DNA of 64,000 bases, from NCBI RefSeq assembly GCF_963676685.1, contig NW_027267187.1, forward strand, positions 99,084-163,083. Direction: 5' to 3'. The translations under genes were made by a program, and so were the position numbers. The notes beneath the pieces are model-generated. The model made no database searches, was not told where the DNA came from, and saw only the letters and a program-made list of their open reading frames with translations. This stretch comes from Mytilus edulis. Taxonomy: Eukaryota; Mollusca; Bivalvia; Mytilida; Mytilidae. Numbering within the stretch: the stretch's first letter is position 1; each line of letters begins with the position of its first letter. Positions 63,944 to 64,000 of the stretch are shown here, one piece after another.

Positions 63944-64000
63944 TATGTCACCCCTTTGAAAAAGGGGGGATATATTGTTATTCTACGAATTTTTTCTTCC
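63944..64000 (+). repeat. Array unit 20, first 57 bp
   Basis: Starts with the same 5' hairpin and is cut by the window end, so the array continues to the right. Confidence 0.95.

Larger units (their letters stand above)
29831..64000 (+). repeat. ~1.796-kb tandem array: element plus spacer, 19 full units and a partial 20th
   Basis: Units start at 29831, 31627, 33424, 35222, 37017, 38810, 40605, 42401, 44198, 45987, 47782, 49578, 51369, 53166, 54958, 56760, 58554, 60351, 62147 and 63944. Each has one complete non-autonomous rolling-circle element, then a ~470-bp spacer. Unit length varies from 1789 to 1802 bp. The variation equals the summed changes in one poly-A tract (25-36), one poly-G tract (10-16), four extra bases of GA repeat in unit 15 and one extra A in unit 1; the remaining 1750 bp are constant in length in all nineteen. 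I found only eight point differences. No gene: the identical 103-, 76- and 65-codon frames in every unit are repeat shadows. Confidence 0.97.

Noticed and set aside
29831..64000. Array as ribosomal or histone repeat, or as an assembly artefact
   Set aside because: No rRNA, 5S or histone sequence is visible. Units differ in tract lengths and private substitutions, so they are not one unit copied by the assembler, although true copy number could differ.

Overview
The window looks like nuclear DNA from a bivalve mollusc, most likely a mytilid mussel. It is AT-rich and has no bacterial-style gene packing. It carries two dispersed repeats (about 3.34-4.41 kb and 5.69-6.04 kb) that I recognise from memory as common in Mytilus sequence; that assignment needs a database search. 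I see no ordinary host gene. Almost everything that can be named is mobile or satellite DNA, mostly of the rolling-circle (Helitron/Helentron) class.

Layout. 1-770: tandem ~126-bp units with a conserved ATGGCC...CCATGGAAAC core. 0.77-6.9 kb: intergenic-looking DNA with a possible decayed minus-strand exon cluster, a tRNA-derived SINE-like piece, a SINE-like repeat split by a 691-bp terminal-inverted-repeat element, and a second bivalve-type dispersed repeat. 6.9-8.75 kb: a diverged repeat with recurring GTACGCA-CCACGTG modules. 9.19-16.42 kb: one Helentron gene (Rep nuclease, helicase, AP-type endonuclease) cut in two by a 798-bp non-autonomous Helentron (HINE) at 13565-14362. 16.42-20.83 kb: a ~90-bp satellite starting right after the Helentron stop codon. 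20.83-29.83 kb: about thirteen short non-autonomous rolling-circle elements, head-to-tail or nested. 29.83-64.0 kb: a tandem array of nineteen complete copies, plus the start of a twentieth, of a ~1.796-kb unit. Each unit is one complete non-autonomous element (1325 bp in unit 1) plus a ~470-bp spacer.

How the parts relate. The autonomous Helentron would have encoded the proteins that move short HINE-type passengers, but this copy is broken by such a passenger. Apart from the interruption, the two halves are open and meet in frame at a T-T dinucleotide. The passenger and the elements of the 21-64 kb region share one design: a hairpin at the very 5' end, a hairpin just inside the 3' end, and T|T flanks.

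The most interesting structure is the 34-kb array. Its left edge coincides, within a few bases of shared sequence, with the transposon's own 5' terminus. All unit-length variation is explained by a poly-A tract, a poly-G tract, one GA tract and one extra A. This fits insertion of a rolling-circle concatemer, or a very young satellite made from a transposon; the right end, outside the window, would tell these apart.
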